This document shows positions 51,246 to 61,527 of a stretch of DNA of 64,000 nt, in pieces. The stretch is from Herbinix sp. (GTDB lineage Bacteria > Bacillota > Clostridia > Lachnospirales > Lachnospiraceae). Numbering within the stretch: position 1 is the first letter of the stretch; every line of letters starts with the position of its first letter. Under the pieces are notes generated by a model. That model did not search any database and was not told where the DNA came from. It was given only the letters and a program-made list of their open reading frames with translations. The stretch lies in contig JAQUYQ010000001.1 of NCBI GenBank assembly GCA_028691795.1, positions 42,699-106,698 on the forward strand, read 5' to 3'. Both the position numbers and the translations under genes were made by a program.

Positions 51246-53021
51246 ATGAAATTCTTAGGTAATATAGATACAAGTAATAAAAGCTTATTGAGTACCATAT
51301 ATCATGATAGAGATGATGCTCTTGATATAGTGCTTAAAGACAATGATTCGAATAAGAAATATTTATATACTGTAGTTAAACCAAAAATGGAGATTTATAT
51401 AGTTAAACCTGAATTCAGAGATTATCAACATAATAAGATATATATCGAAACCGATAAATGTGATAAATATCTTCTTCAGTATAAAAACATGCCATTTGAT
51501 ATCCCGAAAATATTAGGTGGCGAATATTTAGATTTATTAGACGAGTTCAAAAGAACTAGAGATTTTTCTCTTCTTAAGACGTTTAATAAATCTCCTTATT
51601 TATTTGGAACTGATTATGATATCGAGAATTGGTATCGGGTTCAATGGAGATTAGAATACGAAAACATGAAACAGAAACGTTTAACAAGAGCGTTTCTAGA
51701 TATAGAAGTTGATGGTATTGATTTTGAAGGTGTACCAACAAGAGGTGTCTGCCCAATCAACGCCGTCACTCTAATAGACCAAGAAACAAATGTTTCTTAT
51801 ACCTTATTATTAGAGAATGATAAAAATCCACTAATAGAAGAATTTAAAAATAACCTTGATGATTTCGATAGAGAATTGCATGAATCTTTTGATAAGGTTT
51901 ATGGGTCTGATATTGAATATAGGATATCATTCTTTGAGGATGAAAGAGATTTAATAAAAACTCTTTGTAAGTTAATAAACACCATTAATAGAGACTTTCT
52001 TATGATATGGAATATCGCTTATGACCTTCCATATATAATTGAAAGATGTCGAGTTCTTGGGATGGAACCCGAAGAAGTGATCTCACATCCCGACTTTCAA
52101 ATTAAAGAGGCTTGGTTTAGAGAGGATAATTTCAATAAAACTATAGCAAGTAAATCTCACAAATATAAAATATCAACATATACAGTTTGGTTAGATCAAA
52201 TGTGGATGTATGCAGGATTAAGAAAAAGTCAAAGTGAGATTGCTTCTTATTCTTTAAACTATGTGGCTAATTTAGAACTCGGCGATAATAAGGTTGATTA
52301 TTCTGATGAAGCAGATATCAAAACTTTACCATATGTCAATTATCGGAAATTTGTTAAATATAATATAAAAGACGTTTTGTTACAGAAAGGATTGGACGTT
52401 CGTACAGAAGATTTGGACAATCTATTCTCAAGAAGTTATATTAACTCGACGGATTATGCCAATATATTTAAACAAACCGTCTTCTTAAAACATCGTATAA
52501 CTGAAGAATTTTTAAGACAAGATGTTGTACCCGGTAATAATGTAAATATCTATAGAAACAAAAATACTGATTTATTAATACCAATGAACGATGATGAGGA
52601 TGATGACGGCGAAACAAAATTTGCTGGAGCTTTTGTGGCAGATCCATTATTGAATAACCCCAATGGGATTAAGATAATGGGAACCAATAGCAAATTTATA
52701 TATAAGTTTGTAGTTGACTACGACTTCTCTTCGATGTATCCCAATATCATCGTATCTCATAATATGTCTCCTCATACTATGTATGGGAAGGTATTTATTG
52801 ATAGAGTGATTGATACAAAATATAATCAGTATGACATCGAGCACAAGGTCTATGATGCAGGAAAAGAATTTATTGACAATTATACTTCTGAAGACCCAAT
52901 CGCATTTGGGGCAAAATGGATGAATCTTCCATCAACAGAAGAATTGGCCAATAAACTCAAAAACAAACACATGGATAAAACAACATTAAATATTTTTATG
53001 GGGGATATTTATAATGGCTAA
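51246..53021 (+). CDS. Family B DNA polymerase, N-terminal portion (exonuclease domain plus palm motif A); split or truncated
   Basis: Exo I RAFLDIEVDG, Exo II MIWNIAYDLPYI, Exo III YNIKDVLLQ, motif A VDYDFSSMYPNIIVSHNMSP; ORF stops before motifs B and C. Confidence 0.82.
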   Translation: MKFLGNIDTSNKSLLSTIYHDRDDALDIVLKDNDSNKKYLYTVVKPKMEIYIVKPEFRDYQHNKIYIETDKCDKYLLQYKNMPFDIPKILGGEYLDLLDEFKRTRDFSLLKTFNKSPYLFGTDYDIENWYRVQWRLEYENMKQKRLTRAFLDIEVDGIDFEGVPTRGVCPINAVTLIDQETNVSYTLLLENDKNPLIEEFKNNLDDFDRELHESFDKVYGSDIEYRISFFEDERDLIKTLCKLINTINRDFLMIWNIAYDLPYIIERCRVLGMEPEEVISHPDFQIKEAWFREDNFNKTIASKSHKYKISTYTVWLDQMWMYAGLRKSQSEIASYSLNYVANLELGDNKVDYSDEADIKTLPYVNYRKFVKYNIKDVLLQKGLDVRTEDLDNLFSRSYINSTDYANIFKQTVFLKHRITEEFLRQDVVPGNNVNIYRNKNTDLLIPMNDDEDDDGETKFAGAFVADPLLNNPNGIKIMGTNSKFIYKFVVDYDFSSMYPNIIVSHNMSPHTMYGKVFIDRVIDTKYNQYDIEHKVYDAGKEFIDNYTSEDPIAFGAKWMNLPSTEELANKLKNKHMDKTTLNIFMGDIYNG

Positions 53022-53646
53022 AAAAGAAATCAGTAAAGAAACTCAAGATTTTTTAACTCTAAAGGAGTATTGCGATCACATCAAAAGATATTGTGATGAA
53101 TTTGTTGTTGTGGGGAATCTTTTCATTGATTCATCAGAAAACAAGAATCCGGTATCGTTTTCAATGGTTAAAAATCAATTATCCAGATATAATGGTTTCG
53201 AGTTCATGTCAAAGACAATTGATAAGATTAAGAAGACTAAAATAAACTACATTGAGCTCGATAAGACCGAAATAAAAATCGGAGTTGAAGATGAAACTTT
53301 TACTTTTGTAAAAGTCATGATGAATAAACCGACTATAGACAAATTCGAAATAATTAAATTTGTCCAAGCTAATATGACTCCTTTTGTTGAACTAACATCG
53401 GATCAGATGGCAGTTCTTTCTTCAAATGAAGAATTTATTGCTGTGGAATTTGATGGAGTAAATACTCGATTAACAAAAGGATTGTTTCTTTCGTGGAGAC
53501 AATCTAAGGATAAAGCCGACAAACTCAGCTTTACGATCATAAGACTTGATGATAACTTTTCTTATCTCGTGTTAAGAGGCGAGAGTTTCGATAGCTCTAT
53601 TTACAATTTTCATATTTATAAAGTCGCTAATATCGAATTAGTTTAA
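53014..53646 (+). CDS. Hypothetical protein; sliding-clamp-like fold conceivable but unproven
   Basis: SD gggggat; start overlaps the polymerase stop; no clear motif. Confidence 0.5.
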   Translation: MAKKEISKETQDFLTLKEYCDHIKRYCDEFVVVGNLFIDSSENKNPVSFSMVKNQLSRYNGFEFMSKTIDKIKKTKINYIELDKTEIKIGVEDETFTFVKVMMNKPTIDKFEIIKFVQANMTPFVELTSDQMAVLSSNEEFIAVEFDGVNTRLTKGLFLSWRQSKDKADKLSFTIIRLDDNFSYLVLRGESFDSSIYNFHIYKVANIELV

Positions 53647-53650
53647 CAAT

Positions 53651-53692
53651 AAATAAAGGAGAGAGGGATTAACCTCTCTCCTTTATTTTTTT
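53651..53692. terminator. Intrinsic terminator
   Basis: aaataaaggagagagg/cctctctcctttattt plus T-run. Confidence 0.85.
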
Positions 53693-53755
53693 GGTATATT
53701 TTATATAGTCAAACAGTCTCATAAGAAAATTGATTTAAAGGAAGTGACTTTAAAT

Positions 53756-56029
53756 ATGGCTAAAAAGGATCTTAAAAAGAGCGTTAGTAAAAAAGAAATC
53801 GAAGGAACTCAAGATATTAACACGCTCTTTAATGATTTGCTAACTAAAATTACAAAGTCAACCAACGTACCAGTTAATGATAAAAATCTTGATCATTTGG
53901 TTAGAAGTGTTGATGAGATTGTATCTAGCGAACTTGATAGTCTTGAACAATATGGTGGACAGGATATCTCTAAATTTTTCAATGAGTTATTTAGAGATAC
54001 TCGCGTTCCTGTCATAGGCGGTTCAACTAATATACTCGATTTAGATGAATCGGCGATGAAAACTTTCATTAATAATAACTATAAATCTAAATACCTTCTA
54101 TATCAAGATTTAAAAAATATTAGTGAAAAATTATTTGAACTTGATGAGGCTATATTAACTACTCGCGATTCTATTGTTACATCAGATGATATGGATTCAG
54201 CTATATCGAGAACTCTGTCTTTTGAAAACCACAATGACGAAGATGTCGGAACTTATATTTCCGAGATAGAGAAACTCGAAAAGAAGTATAATCTCATGAG
54301 TAAGATTAAAAACCATATCGTCACAAAGACGTTGATATATGGAAAATATTACGCATATACTATTCCATATACCAAAATGATTGAAGATTATGTAAACCGT
54401 ATCTCTAGAGACACGAATGGTAGAGTTTTTGATATTACTAGAGAATCTGCTGGGGTTAAGGAAGCTTTGAGTTCGGATTACTTCAAAAGTGGTCGTGGTA
54501 ATAAAAAGGAGTTTGAAGCCGTTCTTGGTAACGTAAAAATTTCTAATTCTCCAATTCCATTACCTTGTGTTTTGGAGAATCTTGATGTTGATATGTTTAT
54601 GGAAACTATTATCGAAAGTAATTTTGATAACGACTCGGAAGAGTTCAAAGCTCTTCGTGATAAGAGTATAAAAAATTCAGATAAAAGTTTTAAAGCTAAA
54701 AAGCAACCAAAACAACCCGAAAACTTCTATGCTGAATTAATAGGAATTGATTCTGATTTTAAACTTAAAAATAAGGGTATCGAGGAACTCTATATTGAAT
54801 TAGTCGAGCCTCTTAAAATAGTACCTCTTAAAATCATGAATAAAATAATAGGCTATTACTATATCTATAGCAAGGATTTTAATATAAGTAATCTGGCAAC
54901 CAATTCACGAACAAGTGTATTGACAAGCACTATTTATAATAGAGTTGGAGATAGTGAAGATATCGTCACTAAACTCTCCGACGTTATTGTTAAAAATCTC
55001 AATAAACCCTTTATTGAAAATAACGAGGGGTTTAAAGATATCATAGCATCTGCTCTAAGATACTATGATATTAAAAATAGACAAGTAACTATTCAGTTCA
55101 TTCCGCCTGAATATATTACTGAGTTTAAAGTAAATCTCGATGAAGAGGATGAAGGAACTTCTGTTCTTTTGAAATCGTTATTCTATGCCAAATTATATCT
55201 TTCTATACTGATCTTTAAGATTATTGCAATACTGACTCGTTCAAATGATACAAGAGTGTATTATGTTAAACAGTCACCTGCTGAGAAAGATGTTACTAAT
55301 AAAGTCAATGAGACTATCCGTTCTACTAAAGAAAAGCAAGTAAACTTCTTAGATATAATGAATTCAAATTCAATGCTATCTAAAGTTGGTGCTATGAGAG
55401 ATATGTATATCCCCACTGGTGCCTCTGGGGATAAGTCATTGGATATTGATATTATATCCGGACAAGATATTCAGCTTAATACAGATCTAATGGAAATGCT
55501 TCGCACTAATATGATTAGTGCAACCGGTGTTCCTTCTGTAATTATGAACTATGTTAATGAAGCAGACTATGCTAAAACTTTAGTTATGGCTAATACAAAA
55601 TTCTTAGGAAGAGTTATTAGCCTACAATTGGATTTTAATCCTTCAATAACTGAATTCTATAAGAAGATAATAAGGTTTTCTAATATACTACAGAATAATA
55701 ATGAAACAAAAAACTCTTTAATCGAGTCCTTTGAGTATACACTCACGAAACCAAAAAGTCTTAATAATAATAACTTAGGGGATTTGATTAATAACACTGA
55801 ATCTGTCATTACATTTATTACAAAGATAGCAATGGGTGACAACGCAGAACCGGGCCCAATGGATAATAAAATAAGAGATATAGCTTTAAGAGAGCTTGCA
55901 AAGGTATATTTGCCAATGTTACCTTGGGATGATACTATGGAGATTATCAAAAAGGCTACAATTGAAGCAACTAAAAAAGAAATTGAGAAAGCAGCAACAT
56001 CTACTGCTGATAATCAAGAAAACTATTAA
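53756..56029 (+). CDS. Portal protein (gp20-like)
   Basis: Size, position near tail/terminase genes, C-terminal half LRTNMISATGVPSVIMNYVNEADYAKTLVMANTKFLGRVISLQ typical of gp20-type portals. Confidence 0.7.
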   Translation: MAKKDLKKSVSKKEIEGTQDINTLFNDLLTKITKSTNVPVNDKNLDHLVRSVDEIVSSELDSLEQYGGQDISKFFNELFRDTRVPVIGGSTNILDLDESAMKTFINNNYKSKYLLYQDLKNISEKLFELDEAILTTRDSIVTSDDMDSAISRTLSFENHNDEDVGTYISEIEKLEKKYNLMSKIKNHIVTKTLIYGKYYAYTIPYTKMIEDYVNRISRDTNGRVFDITRESAGVKEALSSDYFKSGRGNKKEFEAVLGNVKISNSPIPLPCVLENLDVDMFMETIIESNFDNDSEEFKALRDKSIKNSDKSFKAKKQPKQPENFYAELIGIDSDFKLKNKGIEELYIELVEPLKIVPLKIMNKIIGYYYIYSKDFNISNLATNSRTSVLTSTIYNRVGDSEDIVTKLSDVIVKNLNKPFIENNEGFKDIIASALRYYDIKNRQVTIQFIPPEYITEFKVNLDEEDEGTSVLLKSLFYAKLYLSILIFKIIAILTRSNDTRVYYVKQSPAEKDVTNKVNETIRSTKEKQVNFLDIMNSNSMLSKVGAMRDMYIPTGASGDKSLDIDIISGQDIQLNTDLMEMLRTNMISATGVPSVIMNYVNEADYAKTLVMANTKFLGRVISLQLDFNPSITEFYKKIIRFSNILQNNNETKNSLIESFEYTLTKPKSLNNNNLGDLINNTESVITFITKIAMGDNAEPGPMDNKIRDIALRELAKVYLPMLPWDDTMEIIKKATIEATKKEIEKAATSTADNQENY

Positions 56030-56036
56030 TACATAA

Positions 56037-56073
56037 AAATACACCTATAGGATTAAATCCTATAGGTGTATTT
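56037..56073. terminator. Bidirectional terminator
   Basis: aaatacacctatagga/tcctataggtgtattt. Confidence 0.8.
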
Positions 56074-56084
56074 AATGTCAAATA

Positions 56085-56888
56085 TTACTGCCAGTCAGTA
56101 ATGGTGTCAACAGGCATTGCATTGATGGTATCAGCAGTATAACCAGAAGTCATAGACTTATAGTCACGCAGAATCTGATTCTTCTCAAGAAGCAGTTTAG
56201 CCATTTCGTTAATCTGAATGGATTCATACTTGGTCGTGGTGAATTCGATATCGATCTGAGCAATGGGATGCTGACCACTTTCGTAGTCAAGGTGATCCAT
56301 ACGAACGCCCTTGGGAACCATGTTACAAAGCAGCGTCGCATACTCGATCTTTTTACCGGTGGAATCAGTCAACACATAGATAGCCTCAGCAGTCTGATTA
56401 GACTGAGAAGGAACAATGGTATCATCGATTTCCATGGCACCGTTGTAGTGAGTCAGACCAGTCAACTGGTCAGAAATACCGTTAAGCCACTCAGCAACAT
56501 AGTCACGAAGCGGAGAACCGGAATACTCATATGTCGAAATGGTAATTGCCGTGGTATCGTCTTTCAGCACCGTAGGAATTTCGAACTGAGCACCGGCGTA
56601 ACCACCAGTGATGGTTTCGAAATCCATGGTCTTATTACCGAGACCGTCGATCTTTGTATTACCATATTCAAGAATATGCTTAAACTTCTTAGTCTTTTCA
56701 GGAAGGTTAACTTCCATAAAGACGGGCATCTTCGTAAAGAAGATTCGACCGTAGCCACCCTTAAACGGATCATACTGTTCAAGAGCGCCATTCTTAACGT
56801 TAAGACCACCAAGGAAAGACGAATACTGGGTAAGGTCTTTCTGGTGAGACTTAATATTATCTTGTAAAGTCTTTACTCTATCAGCCAT
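56085..56888 (-). CDS. Putative tail tube protein
   Basis: Next to sheath; RIFFTKMPVFMEVNLPEKTKKFKHILEYGNTKIDGLGNKTMDFETITGG; high-expression codon style. Confidence 0.65.
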   Translation of the reverse strand: MADRVKTLQDNIKSHQKDLTQYSSFLGGLNVKNGALEQYDPFKGGYGRIFFTKMPVFMEVNLPEKTKKFKHILEYGNTKIDGLGNKTMDFETITGGYAGAQFEIPTVLKDDTTAITISTYEYSGSPLRDYVAEWLNGISDQLTGLTHYNGAMEIDDTIVPSQSNQTAEAIYVLTDSTGKKIEYATLLCNMVPKGVRMDHLDYESGQHPIAQIDIEFTTTKYESIQINEMAKLLLEKNQILRDYKSMTSGYTADTINAMPVDTITDWQ

Positions 56889-56916
56889 GATTTATTTCCT
56901 CCTTTACTTAAATTTT

Positions 56917-58785
56917 TTATACGCGTTTGTTGATATCAATTTCGATAATGCCACGCTTAGCAATCGTACGGAAGGTAACACCGAGATAGCAATGGAGAAT
57001 CGAACGTTCCTCTTCCCAAGGATTCATCTCAAAGGAAATCGTGAAATCACGAACCTTGGTGCCCTTGTAGTTGGCAAACATTCTGTTACCCATTTCGGTA
57101 AACTTCTGACGGTCTTCAGCTTCAGCAAAAGAGTACAGCTTGGACTGCACAGCAGTTTCAAGCATTCTCTTCATCTCGAGAACAACGAGGACGTTGCTAA
57201 TTTCGGACAGGTCAGACCAGACATTCTGGGAAGTACCCTGAGCACCCTTAGCAAAAACATTCTCGTCGAGAGTCTCGTAGTAGTTAATGCGATTATTGTA
57301 GAGATACTCCTTGAGCTCCAGATCATCAGCGTCGACACTCGGGAGCAGAGTATTCTTAATATGGCCCGTGATTCGTGCGAAGTCCTTACCGACAAAAGGA
57401 GTGTTATTACCAAACGAATCAATATGCGAAGCAATATTGCTTGCAAAATGATAAGTAGTGGTCATAGGAACAATCTTTCCAGTATAGGGATCACGAATCT
57501 TATAATGCTGACAAGTTTTCTCGAAGAGGAAGTCGCCCTTCGTCTTCATAGTGTCAGACCAGTTTTTGGCTTCAGTAGCCGTTGTGATGATACCAGCATC
57601 GATAGACCCAAAGGCATCGCTACGAGTCGCAATAAGCGAAATAATAGCATCCTTAACATCACCGGGATAGTTGGCATCGAGAATGAACTCAGCGGGAGTA
57701 GCCCGCTTAGAAAGAATCCGAGGATCGGTTTTACCTTCATAAGCCTTAGTATATGCAGTCTCAATAGCAGTAGAACGGGCCACGCTATCACTGAGATTGT
57801 CAAATATACCATTGCTACCACCAAGGAGAGAATGGGCTTCAGCAAGACCAATATCAATGGGCTTAGCAGAAGTAGCACCAGCTTCGGTTTCAACTTTGTA
57901 AACAACATTACCACCGCTGGTCATGTTCTGGAAAAGATCAAACTTATCATAACCAACAGCATCTTCACCGACAACAGCGGCATAGTGGTTATACACACTA
58001 GTCAGGCTGCCAGTGTTGATGATGGCATTGATTTTCGAGCTTCCGCTTTCAGGGTCATTGACCAGATCCTGGATAAACAGCGAGTTATTGCTATAAACGG
58101 CATCAATGTCAAGAGAACCAGTGAAAGTCTCTGCGAGAGTAAGAGACGATTCACTATTATAAACTTCAAGACGATAGTTTACATAGCCATTTTCATCATT
58201 ACTTGCCAGAGAGGGAGTGAAACGAACACGGAATTTATCACCATAAGTACCACGACCCTGGCACATAAAACCGATGATGGGATATTTAATAAACCCATCA
58301 ATGTCGGGATCTTCGTTGGCAGAAGCAAGTGCTGCCATTTTAGTTTTGAAATCATCCTCGCTGCTTACAGAAGCAGCAGAAGCCTTTTCGAACATGACAG
58401 TGGTGGGGACCATCGGATTTTCACCGTCGGCTGGTGTACCGGGCTTCACTTTAGCAAGAATGACAATGTTGGAATAAGTAGCATCGGGCGGCATAATTCT
58501 CATGCACCAAACTTTGGTATTGGTTTGCGAGAGAATAGCAACAGGCATATAACCCGGCTGACCATATTTCTCATAATTCGGCTGACCGAATTCAGCAATA
58601 TAGTCCGATTTACTAGCCATAGAAATAATCTGACCGTCGCGTCCCTTGGGAGACATAAAAACGCTAATAAATCTAACGCCTTCATCCGCCGCTGCGGTTT
58701 CTTCGGTGAAAAGTGTATTATCGTTTATATATGTCTCAATATGGGGATGTAAATACGTCGGTATAATCTGAGACGACCTAGGCAT
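56917..58785 (-). CDS. Tail sheath protein
   Basis: Large size, N-terminal VRFISVFMSPKGRDGQIISMASKSDYIAEFGQPNYEKYGQPGYMPVAILSQTNTKVWCMRIMPPDATYSNI typical of jumbo/T4-like sheaths. Confidence 0.8.
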   Translation of the reverse strand: MPRSSQIIPTYLHPHIETYINDNTLFTEETAAADEGVRFISVFMSPKGRDGQIISMASKSDYIAEFGQPNYEKYGQPGYMPVAILSQTNTKVWCMRIMPPDATYSNIVILAKVKPGTPADGENPMVPTTVMFEKASAASVSSEDDFKTKMAALASANEDPDIDGFIKYPIIGFMCQGRGTYGDKFRVRFTPSLASNDENGYVNYRLEVYNSESSLTLAETFTGSLDIDAVYSNNSLFIQDLVNDPESGSSKINAIINTGSLTSVYNHYAAVVGEDAVGYDKFDLFQNMTSGGNVVYKVETEAGATSAKPIDIGLAEAHSLLGGSNGIFDNLSDSVARSTAIETAYTKAYEGKTDPRILSKRATPAEFILDANYPGDVKDAIISLIATRSDAFGSIDAGIITTATEAKNWSDTMKTKGDFLFEKTCQHYKIRDPYTGKIVPMTTTYHFASNIASHIDSFGNNTPFVGKDFARITGHIKNTLLPSVDADDLELKEYLYNNRINYYETLDENVFAKGAQGTSQNVWSDLSEISNVLVVLEMKRMLETAVQSKLYSFAEAEDRQKFTEMGNRMFANYKGTKVRDFTISFEMNPWEEERSILHCYLGVTFRTIAKRGIIEIDINKRV

Positions 58786-58849
58786 AATTAATTTCCTCCT
58801 TATTTAAGTATTTTAATTTATTGTTTCATTTGGTCGAGCTTTGTGGTAG

Positions 58850-59557
58850 TTACATTTTAATGGTTTTCTCTATCGGAGAATCCGATTCTTCTTTTTTATA
58901 TTTATTGATATTGAGAGATGATATAATCATAGCATCCATATCTTCAAATGTCAGTGCAGCAAACGTGGAGTTCTGAGCACAGATATCTCTAATAGATGCC
59001 ATTGTATAATCATATTGACTAATGGTTGGATCTTTGGCAATCATCTCAGCAAATTTAAACTGAGGATCGTTCTTATATCTACAAACCTCGGCTATAATTA
59101 TTTCTAATATAGTAGAAGAGGTTCCTAAATCGATTGAATTTAACGACAGGTTTTTTAACCAGACTTTTAGAATATCGTTATATTTTAAAAATCTTGGCAT
59201 CTTACCACTAAAAATCATATTTATAAATATTTCCACATTAGATGAATCTTGTCTTATATTTACATCCGTGAAAATATCATTTTTAAAAAAGGTGGCAATA
59301 ACATATTTTTCATTATCAATTGTTTTTTCATTAATCTCATGGGGATAGATTGTTATCATGGTTGGAAGATTGAGCACTTCTTTAATTTTGTCATCAAGAA
59401 GAACGTCAACCAAACCAAATAACTCTATCCTCTCCCCATACAAGGTAGCGAGATTTCTCTCTATGTAATGGTATGGGATCATCACATCTAATTTATTTCC
59501 GGTAAATATGATATGATCTACCGTAGGTCTCATTAGATTAGAAATCAAATCCATCAA
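58850..59557 (-). CDS. Hypothetical protein, probable virion/tail assembly
   Basis: Minus-strand ORF in the structural cluster. Confidence 0.55.
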   Translation of the reverse strand: MMDLISNLMRPTVDHIIFTGNKLDVMIPYHYIERNLATLYGERIELFGLVDVLLDDKIKEVLNLPTMITIYPHEINEKTIDNEKYVIATFFKNDIFTDVNIRQDSSNVEIFINMIFSGKMPRFLKYNDILKVWLKNLSLNSIDLGTSSTILEIIIAEVCRYKNDPQFKFAEMIAKDPTISQYDYTMASIRDICAQNSTFAALTFEDMDAMIISSLNINKYKKEESDSPIEKTIKM

Positions 59558-59598
59558 CCTCCTTTATATTACAGAACTGTTGAAAAAATTAAAAACAA

Positions 59599-59643
59599 GG
59601 GAAGAAGAACGAAGGACTTAAACTGTCCTTCGTTCTTCTTCAT
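59599..59643. terminator. Terminator-like hairpin
   Basis: gaagaagaacgaaggac/gtccttcgttcttcttc. Confidence 0.75.
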
Positions 59644-59670
59644 ATATAAAAACTTTGGAGGCTGATGATA

Positions 59671-60717
59671 TCAATCCTTGCAGAATAACTCGAGTACGTT
59701 CTTGATTCCGTTGATGAAAACTTCTTTATCGTTATCATCAATAGTCCCATTGACCAAATCAAAAACATTGGTAAGGAACTGATTCAAAAACATACCATCA
59801 GTCATCCTATCAACAGAATCAATCTTCTTATAAGAATAATATCTGATGATAAGGAAAAGAATGAGATTGGGATACTTGTGATATTCTTCAGGAAGAAACT
59901 TATTCTCAAGATTCTCAAAAGCACTATTGAGAATATCCATTTTAATTCGAAGAAAATCTTTAATCTTCTCATATTTTTTATAGATATCGAGGGTCCGTGA
60001 ATCGCTATTATAATCCTTAATGGCATTCTGACGATTCAATGTAGAATACAGCTCTCTCAGCGGTTCAAGAGTAAAACTGTCATCAAAAGATTTCTTGAGC
60101 TTTGTATAAGCTTCAATCTTCTTTTCATCATTTTTAGCGGTAACATTTTCCAATGCCGAATCAATAGCTTTTTTGGTAAAATTGGTCACCGATCCATATT
60201 GCTTCATCATCATGTCGATTTCAAGGTTGGATTTTGCAACCTCTTCAGCGAATGCCGCCGTGAGACCTTCCATTTCCTTGATATAGTCATCGACACGCTT
60301 ACAGTGTTTAATGAAGTCCTTAAAGAAAACAAGCTGTTTCTGGGGATCTTCAATATCAACAATATTACTCACTTTAAAATCAATACTCTTGAGGAATTCA
60401 CTGTATTCCAACATACTGATTTTATCGAGCTCTTCAATTGTCTTGTTTGCAATAAAATGATCTATCTCGTCGAGAGTCTCTTCATCCTCAACCGATTCGA
60501 TAAGATCTTTTTTAGCTTTATCGATGTTATGCTGAATTTCTTCAAACTGTTGCTTGGTTGAAACCGCCTTGATGAAAGGACTATTTTGGAATTCCAAATT
60601 TTCGGGCATATCTTCCATCATTGGTTCCCGAGTTTCAGCAGTCGGTTGCACCTCCTGGATTTCAGTGTCCTCAACAGGAGTAAAGTCAACATCGATTATC
60701 TGGTCTTTTTGGTTCAT
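59671..60717 (-). CDS. Hypothetical acidic coiled-coil protein (348 aa), structural cluster
   Basis: Long minus-strand ORF with SD ggaggtaaaa. Confidence 0.6.
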   Translation of the reverse strand: MNQKDQIIDVDFTPVEDTEIQEVQPTAETREPMMEDMPENLEFQNSPFIKAVSTKQQFEEIQHNIDKAKKDLIESVEDEETLDEIDHFIANKTIEELDKISMLEYSEFLKSIDFKVSNIVDIEDPQKQLVFFKDFIKHCKRVDDYIKEMEGLTAAFAEEVAKSNLEIDMMMKQYGSVTNFTKKAIDSALENVTAKNDEKKIEAYTKLKKSFDDSFTLEPLRELYSTLNRQNAIKDYNSDSRTLDIYKKYEKIKDFLRIKMDILNSAFENLENKFLPEEYHKYPNLILFLIIRYYSYKKIDSVDRMTDGMFLNQFLTNVFDLVNGTIDDNDKEVFINGIKNVLELFCKD

Positions 60718-61475
60718 TAATTTTTACCTCCAATATTATAATATTTAGATAATTTATTAAAAACTTCTAAATAAACAACGTTTCCTTGGGAGTTGATACT
60801 TTCACGTCTAATGCCTTCATAAAAGGCTTCGACAAGATCATCAACTATAATACCACGTTTAATGAGATCGTTCAGCTCACTGAAATCGAAATCTCCAATA
60901 TTACTCATAAAGTCAAATACTTCTCCAGTATCATTGTTTTCATTTATAATATCGGTGATAATTTCAAAAAGGTTGGACAGTATCAATACCGCCTCTTTAT
61001 TATTTTGAAATTTCTTCTTAGCTGAAACTGTGGTAACATCCTTCTTGGGTTTATCATAAACACCAGTTAAGGATTTAGAATTTTCTTTGATATAGTTATA
61101 TAGGAACTTAATCATCTTTTTATTATACTTTACAATATAGATATTATAAAGTGAAACTGTAGTTGCTACAAGTTCTTTAGTATTAAAATCAGAACCGTCA
61201 ATTTCAATTCCGAGTTCACTACTAAACAGTTTCAAAATATACTCGCAAAATTCAGTCAACGATTCATCGATAAAGGTAGAAACCTCATCATTCTCAGGAA
61301 ATCTGTTTCTGAGTATATTGCATTTAGTTGTTATAATAGAGATGTAATTAGGAGAATTGTATAGTCTGTCTTTAAACTGTTGAACTATACTCTCCTTAAT
61401 AACATCAAATGGCAATTCATTTAATATTAAATTTAACTCGGTGTCTGTTACAATTTCGTATTCATTATCTTGAAT
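60717..61475 (-). CDS. Hypothetical protein (structural cluster)
   Basis: Minus-strand ORF; SD gagaggtttgat favours ATG 61478-61475 (MIQDNEYE) over 61496. Confidence 0.55.
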   Translation of the reverse strand: MQDNEYEIVTDTELNLILNELPFDVIKESIVQQFKDRLYNSPNYISIITTKCNILRNRFPENDEVSTFIDESLTEFCEYILKLFSSELGIEIDGSDFNTKELVATTVSLYNIYIVKYNKKMIKFLYNYIKENSKSLTGVYDKPKKDVTTVSAKKKFQNNKEAVLILSNLFEIITDIINENNDTGEVFDFMSNIGDFDFSELNDLIKRGIIVDDLVEAFYEGIRRESINSQGNVVYLEVFNKLSKYYNIGGKN

Positions 61476-61527
61476 CATAAATATCAAACCTCTCATGATT
61501 AAATTTAATCAATTGTTAAATCGTCTA

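Noticed and set aside
53014-53646. C-terminal half of DNA polymerase
   Set aside because: No motif B or motif C; a separate protein with its own SD.
56887-58752. 621-aa plus-strand ORF
   Set aside because: Antisense to the tail sheath gene; an artefact of its GC-rich codon use, no SD, low-complexity non-protein-like composition.
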